Below, in pieces: positions 1-5,614 of a DNA stretch of 11,331 nucleotides. Where the stretch lies: assembly GCA_023512255.1 (NCBI GenBank), contig JAILZY010000106.1, positions 1 through 11,331 of the forward strand, in the 5' to 3' direction. Below the pieces are notes generated by a model. It was not told where the DNA came from. It was given only the letters and a program-made list of their open reading frames with translations, and ran no database searches. The stretch is from a bacterium. GTDB taxonomy: Bacteria > SZUA-182 > DTGQ01. Every line of letters starts with the position of its first letter. Within the stretch, counting starts at the first letter, position 1. Both the position numbers and the translations under genes were made by a program.

Positions 1-150
1 CTGGGGCTTGAGCTAAAGTTTGGTAAGGAAGGCTTACAACTTTATAATCAGATCAGCCTGATAGATTCTATTGAGCAGTTAAAGAAGATCAAGGAGGCTA
101 TAAGAGCGGCCACAAGCCCCAAGGATATTGAAAAGCTGGCTTTAGAGTAA
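1..150 (+). CDS. C-terminal end of an Rpn/transposase-like (PD-(D/E)XK-associated) protein, 5' truncated by window edge
   Basis: An open frame runs from base 1 to a TAA at 148-150 and gives 49 residues, beginning LGLELKFGKEGLQLYNQ and ending in a helical stretch with EQLKKIKEAIRAA. A 'KFG.EGL.L...I..I..IEQL..I..AI..A.S..DIEKL' tail is typical of the C-terminal helical region of Rpn-family putative transposase/nuclease proteins and their DUF4351-like relatives, by recollection of the family rather than by search. The nuclease domain would lie upstream of the window, so activity cannot be judged. A related, clearly broken remnant follows 80 nt downstream, so this may be part of a decaying accessory patch. 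It could also be the tail of some other coiled-coil protein. Confidence 0.45.
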   Translation: MGLELKFGKEGLQLYNQISLIDSIEQLKKIKEAIRAATSPKDIEKLALE

Positions 151-230
151 AAACTGGCTCTGAACTAATTGATTAACCAATGACTTTTATTAAGACCATT
201 ATTGGCTGACTAGCTTAAAAGGAAATAAAA

Positions 231-467
231 GTGGCGCATATCACTACAACAATAGAAGGATTAGGCATCGAAAAGGGACTACAGAAGGGATTACAGGGGG
301 GATGCAAAAAGGACTACAGGAAGGGAAAGGCTTAGGCTTTATATGACCTATACAGTGAAGGAGTCCTTACCTTATAGCAGGCGAAAGCACAGTTAGAGAA
401 GCTGTATGCCAATAAATCCCTGAGTGAAGAGATATATCGGGAGTTCATGAGTAAGATGCAGAAATAA
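231..467 (+). pseudogene. Frameshifted remnant of an Rpn/transposase-like gene (C-terminal part)
   Basis: From GTG 231 the frame reads IEGLGIEKGLQKGLQ, then is lost inside a G-run near 294-301. The next frame (from 302) continues with MQKGLQEGKG, and the original frame resumes at 345 with LYSEGVLTL. An in-frame TAG at 375-377 interrupts it before QAKAQLEKLYANKSLSEEIY and a TAA at 465-467. Two compensating frameshifts plus a stop show a decayed gene. The GLQKG repeats followed by a 'LYxEG.LTLEQAKAQLEKLY' helix resemble the C-terminal regions of Rpn-type putative transposase proteins that often end in GxEKGxQKG repeats. No catalytic domain remains. The AAGGA at 220-224 before the GTG is probably coincidental. 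Confidence 0.5.
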
Positions 468-576
468 GTTGCAGAGTAATTCCTAAAGTGCTATCCCGAT
501 AGTAAGGGAGAAAAACGTCGAACTTGGAGTGGAATTTTTTGACTAACCCTAGCCGTGCGACTCAATAATTTAATTT

Positions 577-603
577 GCTTCTTAACGAACGCTTCTTAAC
601 GAA
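577..603. repeat. Tandem duplication, 14-bp period
   Basis: GCTTCTTAACGAA occurs at 577-589 and again at 591-603, identical over 13 bases with one base between. The second copy also forms a small palindrome (GCTTC-TTAAC-GAAGC). Confidence 0.8.
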
Positions 604-699
604 GCTCGATCTTCTGGACTTTAGCGAATCTCAAAAGATCGACTTCCTGTAAGAATTCATCACTGTTGAGATTATTTATAGTTTTTTGATATAGTTTCT

Positions 700-728
700 T
701 TGACAGCATCTCTTCCCTCTGGTATTCT
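700..728 (+). promoter_or_regulatory. Sigma-70-like extended -10 promoter for the 815 gene
   Basis: TTGACA (700-705, full consensus -35) is followed after 17 nt by TATTCT (723-728), with TGG at 720-722 giving an extended -10. It points at the methyltransferase-like gene and leaves a leader of about 80 nt. No other good promoter lies between it and the start codon. Confidence 0.55.
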
Positions 729-814
729 TAAGATCAGACTTTTGTTTTTCTGATCGAACATACCCAAGTTTAGATACGCGGGGACATTCTTGCCCGGATC
801 ATTAGGAGAAAAAG

Positions 815-1330
815 ATGGTCTCATCGCACAGATCGCCAGAGGAAAACATCCTGTTGTCAGAGACTGATAGGGCTAAGCTGGAAGAGGCTTACAACCGATT
901 GATAAAGGAGATGCCGATAGTTGATGGGCAAAGGGTGCTGAGCCTCTGTCGCGGCACTTGGGATTCGATCCGGCATATTATAGAGCGAAACCGCAATGGT
1001 CATCTGTATGTGGTTCTGGGGCCAGATGTCCTGGTGGCAGGTAAAAGAGAAAGTAAGCGGCTCGCGGGCTTGAGGCAAGATGGCAATCTGACTTTTCTTT
1101 GCTGCCCTATGACTAAGTTGCCTCTGCCTGATGCTTTTTTTGATCGGGTGGTGGCTGTCTATTCACCTGTGCTGTTTCAGTGTAAGCAGGCTATTGTCAA
1201 GGAGGTATGCAGGGTGTTGAAGCCGGGAGGCATATTCTCGGTATTATATTTTGAGGTGAAAGAGCTTGCCAACGCCCACTGTTTTGAGATCAGGAAGGAT
1301 TATTATCTATCTTGCCCACGAGAAAAATAA
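815..1330 (+). CDS. Small methyltransferase-fold protein (Methyltransf_11/UbiE-like) with degenerate SAM-binding loop
   Basis: This 171-residue protein has the layout of a class I SAM-dependent methyltransferase: motif I region at 40-49 (RVLSLCRGTW), acidic strand 2 region at 66-73 (VVLGPDVL), a motif II/III region at 97-115 (LPLPDAFFDRVVAV) and the hallmark RVLKPGG at 133-139. The glycine loop is abnormal. Where the family has V-L-D-L-G-C-G-T-G, this protein has V-L-S-L-C-R-G-T-W, so the acidic residue and two glycines are lost. It also has seven cysteines (45, 96, 97, 123, 132, 156, 167), unusual for its size, and is shorter than the usual 200-250 residues because little follows strand 5. 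The start is supported by AGGAG at 804-808, six bases from the ATG. It has its own promoter and no co-transcribed partner. It may be a pseudoenzyme, a recently decaying gene, or a diverged enzyme; the substrate is unknown. Confidence 0.6.
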   Translation: MVSSHRSPEENILLSETDRAKLEEAYNRLIKEMPIVDGQRVLSLCRGTWDSIRHIIERNRNGHLYVVLGPDVLVAGKRESKRLAGLRQDGNLTFLCCPMTKLPLPDAFFDRVVAVYSPVLFQCKQAIVKEVCRVLKPGGIFSVLYFEVKELANAHCFEIRKDYYLSCPREK

Positions 1331-1372
1331 CTCCTGGAAATTTCTGATCATAACTTTTATAATTCCTACCGA

Positions 1373-1378
1373 TATAAT
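1373..1378 (+). promoter_or_regulatory. Possible -10 element (TATAAT)
   Basis: A consensus TATAAT lies upstream of the hairpin-rich spacer. No good -35 is seen at 16-18 nt (the best position reads ATAACT), so this is only a candidate start point for the spacer RNA and the downstream YciO-like gene. Confidence 0.25.
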
Positions 1379-1404
1379 AGACATATAGAAACAGTAACAG
1401 GGGG

Positions 1405-1440
1405 TTAGATGTTTCTCAACAAAAGAGAGGGAACATCTGA
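1405..1440 (+). repeat. Inverted repeat/hairpin in the leader
   Basis: AGATGTT (1407-1413) pairs with AACATCT (1432-1438). The stem extends on both sides by A-T and G-U pairs, and CTC (1415-1417) pairs with GAG (1427-1429) inside. No T-run follows, so it is not a standard terminator. Confidence 0.55.
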
Positions 1441-1452
1441 CATGGGATCGTT

Positions 1453-1552
1453 TACCGGCAGGTTTAGTAAGTGCCCGACCATAAAGACTTTAGCTTACTT
1501 CGGTAGTGCAAGCGTCCAGCCTGTGCTGGATGAGCTGGGCGCTTATCCTACC
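1453..1552 (+). ncRNA. Candidate structured leader RNA with competing hairpins
   Basis: Three pairings can be read by eye. AGTAAG (1466-1471) pairs with CTTACT (1494-1499), enclosed by TACCG (1453-1457) with CGGTA (1501-1505). A long hairpin pairs GGTAG (1502-1506) with CTACC (1548-1552) and AAGCGTCCAGC (1510-1520) with GCTGGGCGCTT (1534-1544, one G-U), around a 13-nt loop. The outer pair of the first structure and the base of the second share 1502-1505, so they are mutually exclusive. Inside the second, TCCAGC-CTGT-GCTGGA is a further alternative. The segment matches no riboswitch class I can recall. It lies about 90 nt before the YciO-like start. It could be a cis-regulatory leader, a small RNA, or just an inverted repeat. 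Confidence 0.3.
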
Positions 1553-1643
1553 ACAAGGTGTAAGGTTATAATTTATTGATGGTTGGATACTTATGGTAGA
1601 ACCAATAATTGAGCTTCCCACTCTCAATGGGAGAAACACCGTA

Positions 1644-2297
1644 ATGGATATCATGGTGGATGGCGCGATGATCGTTAAAATACATCCGGTGAATCCGCAA
1701 CCGAGGTTGATTAAGCAGGCTGCACAGGTAATTCGAGATGGCAATATTCTTCTCTTTCCTACTGACACCAAGTATGACATCGGCTGTGACCTATTCAACA
1801 AGAAGGCTGTGGATAAGCTTTACCGCATAACCCGTGCGGATAAAAAGAAGCTGTTTAGCGTAATCTGCACTGATTTTCATGAGCTCAGCAAATATGCTCA
1901 GATCAGCAATCTAGCTTACAAGGTCATGCGGCGGCTTCTGCCTGGCCCCTACACCTTTATTTTGCCTGGAACCAGGATTCTACCTAAGATTACCCTATCT
2001 AAGCGGAAAACCATCGGCATTCGCATTCCTGACAACCGGATCCTGCTCGCCTTGGGGAAAGAGTATGGCGGTCCCATCTTGAGTGCTGCACTTCCAGACA
2101 CCAAAGAGGGTGAGCCACTCGACCTCTATGAAGTAGAGAAAAATTTTGGTCATGAGATCGACTTAATTATTGACGGCGGCCCAATTTTTCCCCGTGACTC
2201 AACGGTAGTTGAGGTAATTGACGATCAGATCGAAATTATCCGCAAGGGAGCGGGAGATATAAGCTGGTTCGAGCAGCGAGGAGTGCTGGTTGAGTAA
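1644..2297 (+). CDS. YrdC/Sua5/YciO-family protein, YciO branch (L-threonylcarbamoyladenylate synthase-like)
   Basis: The family makes threonylcarbamoyl-AMP from threonine, bicarbonate and ATP for the tRNA modification t6A; the role of the YciO branch is less settled. The 217 residues cover one YrdC domain: IHPVNPQPRLIKQA at 13-26 (very like the N-terminus of E. coli YciO), FPTDTKYDIGCD at 38-49, GPYTFIL at 101-107, KRKTIGIRIP at 120-129, DSTVVEV at 185-191 and RKGAGD at 200-205. The classical KxR nucleotide motif of TsaC after the first strand is replaced by RADKKKLFSV, as in YciO-type proteins. The frame is open from an ATG at 1593, but that start has no good ribosome site. ATG 1644 has GGGAGAA at 1629-1635, and homologues begin near here; ATG 1668 is also possible. 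The gene stands alone and converges with rnhA. Confidence 0.85.
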   Translation: MDIMVDGAMIVKIHPVNPQPRLIKQAAQVIRDGNILLFPTDTKYDIGCDLFNKKAVDKLYRITRADKKKLFSVICTDFHELSKYAQISNLAYKVMRRLLPGPYTFILPGTRILPKITLSKRKTIGIRIPDNRILLALGKEYGGPILSAALPDTKEGEPLDLYEVEKNFGHEIDLIIDGGPIFPRDSTVVEVIDDQIEIIRKGAGDISWFEQRGVLVE

Positions 2298-2343
2298 TTT
2301 GCTGGATAGTGGGGGCAAGTGATGTAGTGGACTAGTGATAGGG

Positions 2344-2403
2344 AAAAAATCGGGTAGATTTTTTGCAGATTTTTTAGGGCAGCTCAAGGAGCTCTAATTT
2401 TTC
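2344..2403 (+). terminator. Convergent-gene terminator region (AT stem plus short hairpin)
   Basis: AAAAAATC (2344-2351) pairs with GATTTTTT (2357-2364) around GGGTA. A second stem, AGCTC (2381-2385) with GAGCT (2389-2393), is followed by CTAATTTTT. Both lie between the converging YciO-like gene and rnhA. The stems are weak or AT-rich, so termination strength is uncertain; the first could work in both directions. Confidence 0.4.
2356..2377. repeat. Imperfect tandem duplication, 11-bp period
   Basis: AGATTTTTT occurs at 2356-2364 and 2367-2375, separated by GC. Confidence 0.55.
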
Positions 2404-2441
2404 CCCTAGCAGGGGGTGAGTGGCTGTTAAGAGTTTGCGAA

Positions 2442-2933
2442 TTATGTTTTCCCCCCTGGCAGGGTAGCGACTGTATAGCCGGGGTCTTCAGGTAAATCCT
2501 GTCCTCTAGCCGCAGCCGCAGTGGCTAATTGATCGCAGCGCTCATTTTCCGCTTGGCCATTATGCCCTCGAACCCAGCGAAACTCCACCGAATGGAGCTG
2601 AAGTAATTTCAATAGCCGCTCCCAAAGGTCGGCATTGGGTACCCGCTCCTTTTTGTCCCGCATCCAGCCGTTAGCTTTCCAGCGAAAGACCCATCGTTTG
2701 TTTATACTATCTACCAGGTAGCGGGAATCGCTATAGAGTATGACCTGACACCTTTCCCGCAGAGCCTCAAGACCGACGATCGCGGCCAGAATCTCCATCC
2801 GATTATTAGTGGTCAGGCGAAATCCTCCGGAAAGCTCCTTGCGGTGCTCACCGTAACGCAGGATTACTCCGTATCCCCCTGGTCCAGGATTGCCGGTGCA
2901 GGCTCCATCAGTGTAAATTTCCACCTGTTTCAT
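2442..2933 (-). CDS. rnhA: Ribonuclease HI
   Basis: Cytoplasmic endonuclease that cuts the RNA strand of RNA-DNA hybrids with two metal ions, removing R-loops and primers. The 163-residue length fits bacterial RNase HI (155 in E. coli). The catalytic set is complete and almost in E. coli register: D9 (YTDGACTGNPGPGG), E47 (NNRMEILA), D69 (YSDSRY), H124 (VRGHNG) and D134 (NERCDQLA). The basic Trp-rich handle used for substrate binding is present at about 79-99 (KRWVFRWKANGWMRDKK). The C-terminal 20 residues beyond the fold look disordered. It is the last gene of the minus-strand group, 104 nt after the WbqC-like gene. The ribosome site is poor (an A-rich leader with only AGAG), and a separate promoter is proposed at 3010-3038. 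Confidence 0.97.
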   Translation of the reverse strand: MKQVEIYTDGACTGNPGPGGYGVILRYGEHRKELSGGFRLTTNNRMEILAAIVGLEALRERCQVILYSDSRYLVDSINKRWVFRWKANGWMRDKKERVPNADLWERLLKLLQLHSVEFRWVRGHNGQAENERCDQLATAAAARGQDLPEDPGYTVATLPGGKT

Positions 2934-3009
2934 GCTGTATTTTTTCTCTTTTTTGCTTTTGCCTTTAATCTTTTTTTGTTTTTGTCTTTAACCTTCTGTT
3001 TTTGCCCTC
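2934..3009 (-). other. A-rich, pyrimidine-poor leader of rnhA
   Basis: Read on the minus strand, the stretch before rnhA is almost entirely A and G with runs of five to seven A. It contains an imperfect 23-nt duplication on the plus strand (GCCTTTAATC at 2961 and GTCTTTAACC at 2984). It has no stable hairpin and could act as an unstructured A-rich translation enhancer; this is inference. Confidence 0.35.
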
Positions 3010-3038
3010 ATTATATACAAGCCTGAAGTTTTTGTCTT
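3010..3038 (-). promoter_or_regulatory. rnhA: Candidate sigma-70 promoter for rnhA
   Basis: On the minus strand AAGACA (3033-3038, 4 of 6 to TTGACA) is followed after 17 nt by a perfect TATAAT (3010-3015). It lies in the wbqC-rnhA junction, and its -35 falls within the hairpin at 3022-3042. Confidence 0.4.
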
Positions 3039-3042
3039 CAGG
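3022..3042 (-). repeat. Perfect 7-bp hairpin over the wbqC stop codon
   Basis: CCTGAAG (3022-3028) and CTTCAGG (3036-3042) flank a 7-nt loop and include the stop codon of the WbqC-like gene. No T-run follows in the minus direction, so it is at best a weak terminator or an mRNA 3'-end stabiliser. Confidence 0.5.
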
Positions 3043-3787
3043 TCTGAGGCGGTGAAATCACCTTGAAGGGTGATCGAGCCAAGATATTATAACTGCGGGG
3101 GCCACAGGTAAACAAGAGGTCCCAAGCTGAAAGATTGCTGATAAACTCACCCCAAAGTTGAGGATACACCGGATGATGAAACCGGAAATACCGCACCTCA
3201 ACTCCTGCCTGGGCAAAGGTCTCTTCTTGGATAAATTTTCGGGCCTCATACTGGGCAAGGTAGGTGGTAGCCTTGAGCCGGCGGCAGATTTCGACCAGCC
3301 GCTCGCTACCGCTAGCTTCTATGGCTAGGGAGGAGCTAAGCTGAATATTTACCGGGATAGCCAGCAACGAGGTTTTAAGATAGTCAATAATCTTAAGATT
3401 GAGGTCAAGGAGTTTGGTGGGCCTTTGTCGGTAGAGTTCTTCCCAAAAGGGCCTGTGATCCTCCCAGTAGGGAGCATGAGCATAGGCTGTGCTCAGGCTG
3501 GCCAGGTGCTTTCTCGGCCAATCATCTTGCTGGTAGCAGATCTCTACCTGATTGATTTTTTGTAATCCCCTTCCCTTTTTCCAAACCGGTATGGTGAGCC
3601 ACAGCATCCCCTGGTGGAATTTGAAGCGGTTTCTGCTGACCCAGGTTGTGCCGAGGGGAAACTGGACATCATCCAAAAGGATGAGCAGGTCGCAGTGCAT
3701 GGCCTTGAAAAAGAACCCTAACCAGGGAGAAAAGATCGGCTGATGGGTAGCGATGATCATAGGCGTTTTATCCTTATTTTTCTTCAT
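3038..3787 (-). CDS. WbqC-like family protein
   Basis: WbqC-family proteins (PF08889) occur in surface-polysaccharide loci; their exact reaction is not firmly established. The 249 residues show the family signature at the N-terminus, HQPIFSPWLGFFFKAMHCDL at 15-34, with DDVQFP at 39-44, RNRFK at 52-56 and WLTIPVWKKGRG at 63-74. The C-terminal signature is also present: TYLAQYEARKF at 175-185, FAQAGVEVRYFRF at 191-203, HPVYPQ at 205-210 and LSAWDLLFTCGP at 219-230. There is no signal peptide or membrane segment. The start overlaps the end of ptsI by 14 nt with GGAAG three bases upstream, suggesting translational coupling. A second ATG at 3758-3760, preceded by AAGGA, would start directly at MIIATHQP. 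Its neighbours (GT9, Mur ligase) fit a cell-surface role. Confidence 0.85.
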   Translation of the reverse strand: MKKNKDKTPMIIATHQPIFSPWLGFFFKAMHCDLLILLDDVQFPLGTTWVSRNRFKFHQGMLWLTIPVWKKGRGLQKINQVEICYQQDDWPRKHLASLSTAYAHAPYWEDHRPFWEELYRQRPTKLLDLNLKIIDYLKTSLLAIPVNIQLSSSLAIEASGSERLVEICRRLKATTYLAQYEARKFIQEETFAQAGVEVRYFRFHHPVYPQLWGEFISNLSAWDLLFTCGPRSYNILARSPFKVISPPQT

Positions 3788-5513
3788 GTTCTTCCAATGG
3801 GTGGCGGGCAGCTAGGCCAGCAATAAGTTTATGGACATCTTGGGCTGATTCACTTGCTAGAGCCTCTTGAGCCAAGCGCTCAAGCTCCCGATAAGATACA
3901 TGGCGCAGGGCATGCCGCACCCGAGAAGAGGAAACCGGGCTCATACTCAGCTCACGAATCCCTAAGCCAACCAGCAAACAGGCGGTCCAGGGGTCCGCGG
4001 CTGCCTCTCCACATACACTCACTGGCCGCGTCTTTCGGTCCGCAACCTCGATCACCTGCCTAATTGCTCGAAGTACCGCGGGATGGAGCACCGAGTAGTC
4101 TTCGATCACCTCCAAGGCATTGCGATCGGCAGCCAGGATGAATTGGGTAAGGTCATTGGTGCCAAGGCTTACAAAATCGGCCAGATTCAGGATGCCTTCA
4201 ATGGTGAAAACCGCCGCTGGGGTCTCAACAAGAGCACCAACGGGAGGGATTTTTTCTATTTTCATTACCTTGGCCTCTTCATTGAGGATGTTAAGGGCCT
4301 GTTTAAAATCAGCAACCCCCATAACCATCGGGAAGATGATCTTGAGCAGTGGGGAGAGAGAGGCAGCTTGGAGAAGGGCTCTTAATTGGGTTCGGAAAAG
4401 ATCAATAGCCGCGCTTAGGGAAAACCGCAGACCACGCATTCCAAGGTTTGGATTTAGTTCAAAGTGGTGGGACAAAAAGGCGGGTTGCTTATCCCCGCCA
4501 AGATCAAAGGTACGGATGACTATTGGTCGTGGACCAAGAATTTGGATCGTTTGCTTATATACTTCAAACTGTCGATCAAAGCTTGGTGGGGTCATCTCAT
4601 CCAAACACATATATTCAGTTCGGAAAAGACCGACTCCCTCAAGTTGATGCCGCTCAACCTGGGCTGCTTCGTGTGGCCGGCCGATATTAGCCAAAAGATG
4701 GATACGTACACCATCCTGAGTAATACATTCCCGGCTTTCTTCAGCCACTGTAAGCAAGGAAACATGATCGTAGTATTGTTTATGCTGCATGAAGCCCTCA
4801 ATTTCCTGAGGGGTTGGATCGATCCAGACCTCGCCTGTTTGGCCATCGACCAGAAGCCTGGTGCCTGTTTTGATCCTTTGGGTTAGTCCCTTGATTCCAG
4901 TTACTAAAGGGATGCCTAATGATCGGCCAAGAATAGCTACATGGCTAGCCTCGCCACCTTGCTCGGTAACAATACCTACTGTATGCTCACGGTCGATGCC
5001 AAGAAGATCTGAAGGCAAAAGTTCTCTAGCAATGACGATTGATTGGGGAGGTAGATTAGACATAGGAAAGCCTGGGTGTCGGATAAGATAGCGCAAGATT
5101 CTCTTTCCTATATCCCGGATATCCTGCTCTCGTTCCCGAAGATAATCATTATCCATTCTGGCCAGCATCTCGGCCAGTTCGGTTATGGTTTTCTCAACAG
5201 CCTGCTCCACATTGATCTGCTGAGAGCGCACGTACTCTTCTACTCTGGTAATGTACTTAGGGTCATTCAGTAAGGCAATGTGGGCGGAGAAGATCTCTGC
5301 CTCCTCTTCTCCTACTTCAGCATGGACATAGGCTTTAACTCTCTCTAGCTCTTTTTTGGCTTGAGATATGGCATTGTAAAATCGGCGGCATTCAGCCTCG
5401 ACCTTATCTGGCGGGAGGCGATAGCGAGGAATATCAATGGTATCCGCACCATACACGAAGGCTTGCCCAACAGCATAGCCGGGTGAGATCGGTCTGCCTT
5501 TCAATAGACTCAT
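3774..5513 (-). CDS. ptsI: Phosphoenolpyruvate-protein phosphotransferase (PTS enzyme I)
   Basis: Enzyme I takes phosphate from phosphoenolpyruvate onto a histidine and passes it to HPr, starting the sugar phosphotransferase chain or a regulatory version of it in the cytoplasm. At 579 residues it is full length (575 in E. coli). The N-terminal HPr-binding/swivel region (1-225) carries the phosphohistidine H191 in GGEASHVAILGRSLGIP; the usual sequence is GGRTSHTAIMARSLGIP. The PEP barrel shows GLFRTEYM at 294-301, RTFDLGGDK at 334-342, NPNLGMRG at 354-361, GALVETPAA at 426-434, SLGTNDLTQF at 449-458 and the catalytic C501 in VSVCGEAA. There is no GAF domain, so it is EI, not EI-Ntr (PtsP). GAGGGATG precedes the start by about 7 nt. 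No ptsH or EIIA gene is in the window, which hints at a split or regulatory PTS. Confidence 0.95.
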   Translation of the reverse strand: MSLLKGRPISPGYAVGQAFVYGADTIDIPRYRLPPDKVEAECRRFYNAISQAKKELERVKAYVHAEVGEEEAEIFSAHIALLNDPKYITRVEEYVRSQQINVEQAVEKTITELAEMLARMDNDYLREREQDIRDIGKRILRYLIRHPGFPMSNLPPQSIVIARELLPSDLLGIDREHTVGIVTEQGGEASHVAILGRSLGIPLVTGIKGLTQRIKTGTRLLVDGQTGEVWIDPTPQEIEGFMQHKQYYDHVSLLTVAEESRECITQDGVRIHLLANIGRPHEAAQVERHQLEGVGLFRTEYMCLDEMTPPSFDRQFEVYKQTIQILGPRPIVIRTFDLGGDKQPAFLSHHFELNPNLGMRGLRFSLSAAIDLFRTQLRALLQAASLSPLLKIIFPMVMGVADFKQALNILNEEAKVMKIEKIPPVGALVETPAAVFTIEGILNLADFVSLGTNDLTQFILAADRNALEVIEDYSVLHPAVLRAIRQVIEVADRKTRPVSVCGEAAADPWTACLLVGLGIRELSMSPVSSSRVRHALRHVSYRELERLAQEALASESAQDVHKLIAGLAARHPLEEHEEK

Positions 5514-5595
5514 GGCTCACATCCCTCGATATTTTGGCAATATTCTTGGAGATGATGTTTAGTAACGATCTTGCCTCTATTTTCCAATATCTTTG

Positions 5596-5614
5596 AGTAT
5601 ATCAAAGTATATCA
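5596..5614. repeat. Short tandem duplication, 10-bp period
   Basis: AGTATATCA occurs at 5596-5604 and 5606-5614 in the Mur ligase-ptsI gap, overlapping the Mur ligase stop. On the minus strand it also gives CTTTGA-TATAC-TCAAAG, a 6-bp hairpin; no T-run follows. Confidence 0.6.

Larger units (their letters stand above)
468..814. other. Gene-poor stretch with possible decayed coding remnant
   Basis: No convincing gene lies here. On the minus strand a 37-codon frame (596-709) reads LYQKTINNLNSDEFLQEVDL. A second minus frame just upstream of it (plus-strand positions roughly 710-795) reads LNLGMFDQKNKSLIL, as if one short gene had been frameshifted near 725-735. I do not recognise the family. 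The 3' part of the stretch contains the promoter for the gene at 815, so the coding-like look may be accidental. GATCAG (732-737) and CTGATC (750-755) form a 6-bp inverted repeat. Confidence 0.3.

Noticed and set aside
1440-1560. Known riboswitch, SRP RNA, hammerhead or tRNA
   Set aside because: The conserved cores I can recall (TPP, FMN, SAM, cobalamin, c-di-GMP, fluoride, T-box, SRP GGTGC loop, hammerhead CTGATGA/GAAAC) are not present, and no cloverleaf can be drawn.
2844-3026. 60-codon plus-strand frame rich in Phe and Leu
   Set aside because: It is produced by the T-rich tract and by antisense of the rnhA 5' end; it has no ribosome site.
3854-5273. Several plus-strand open frames opposite ptsI
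   Set aside because: They lie antisense to a full-length enzyme I with all catalytic motifs, show no family signatures and overlap each other; they are shadows of its codon pattern.
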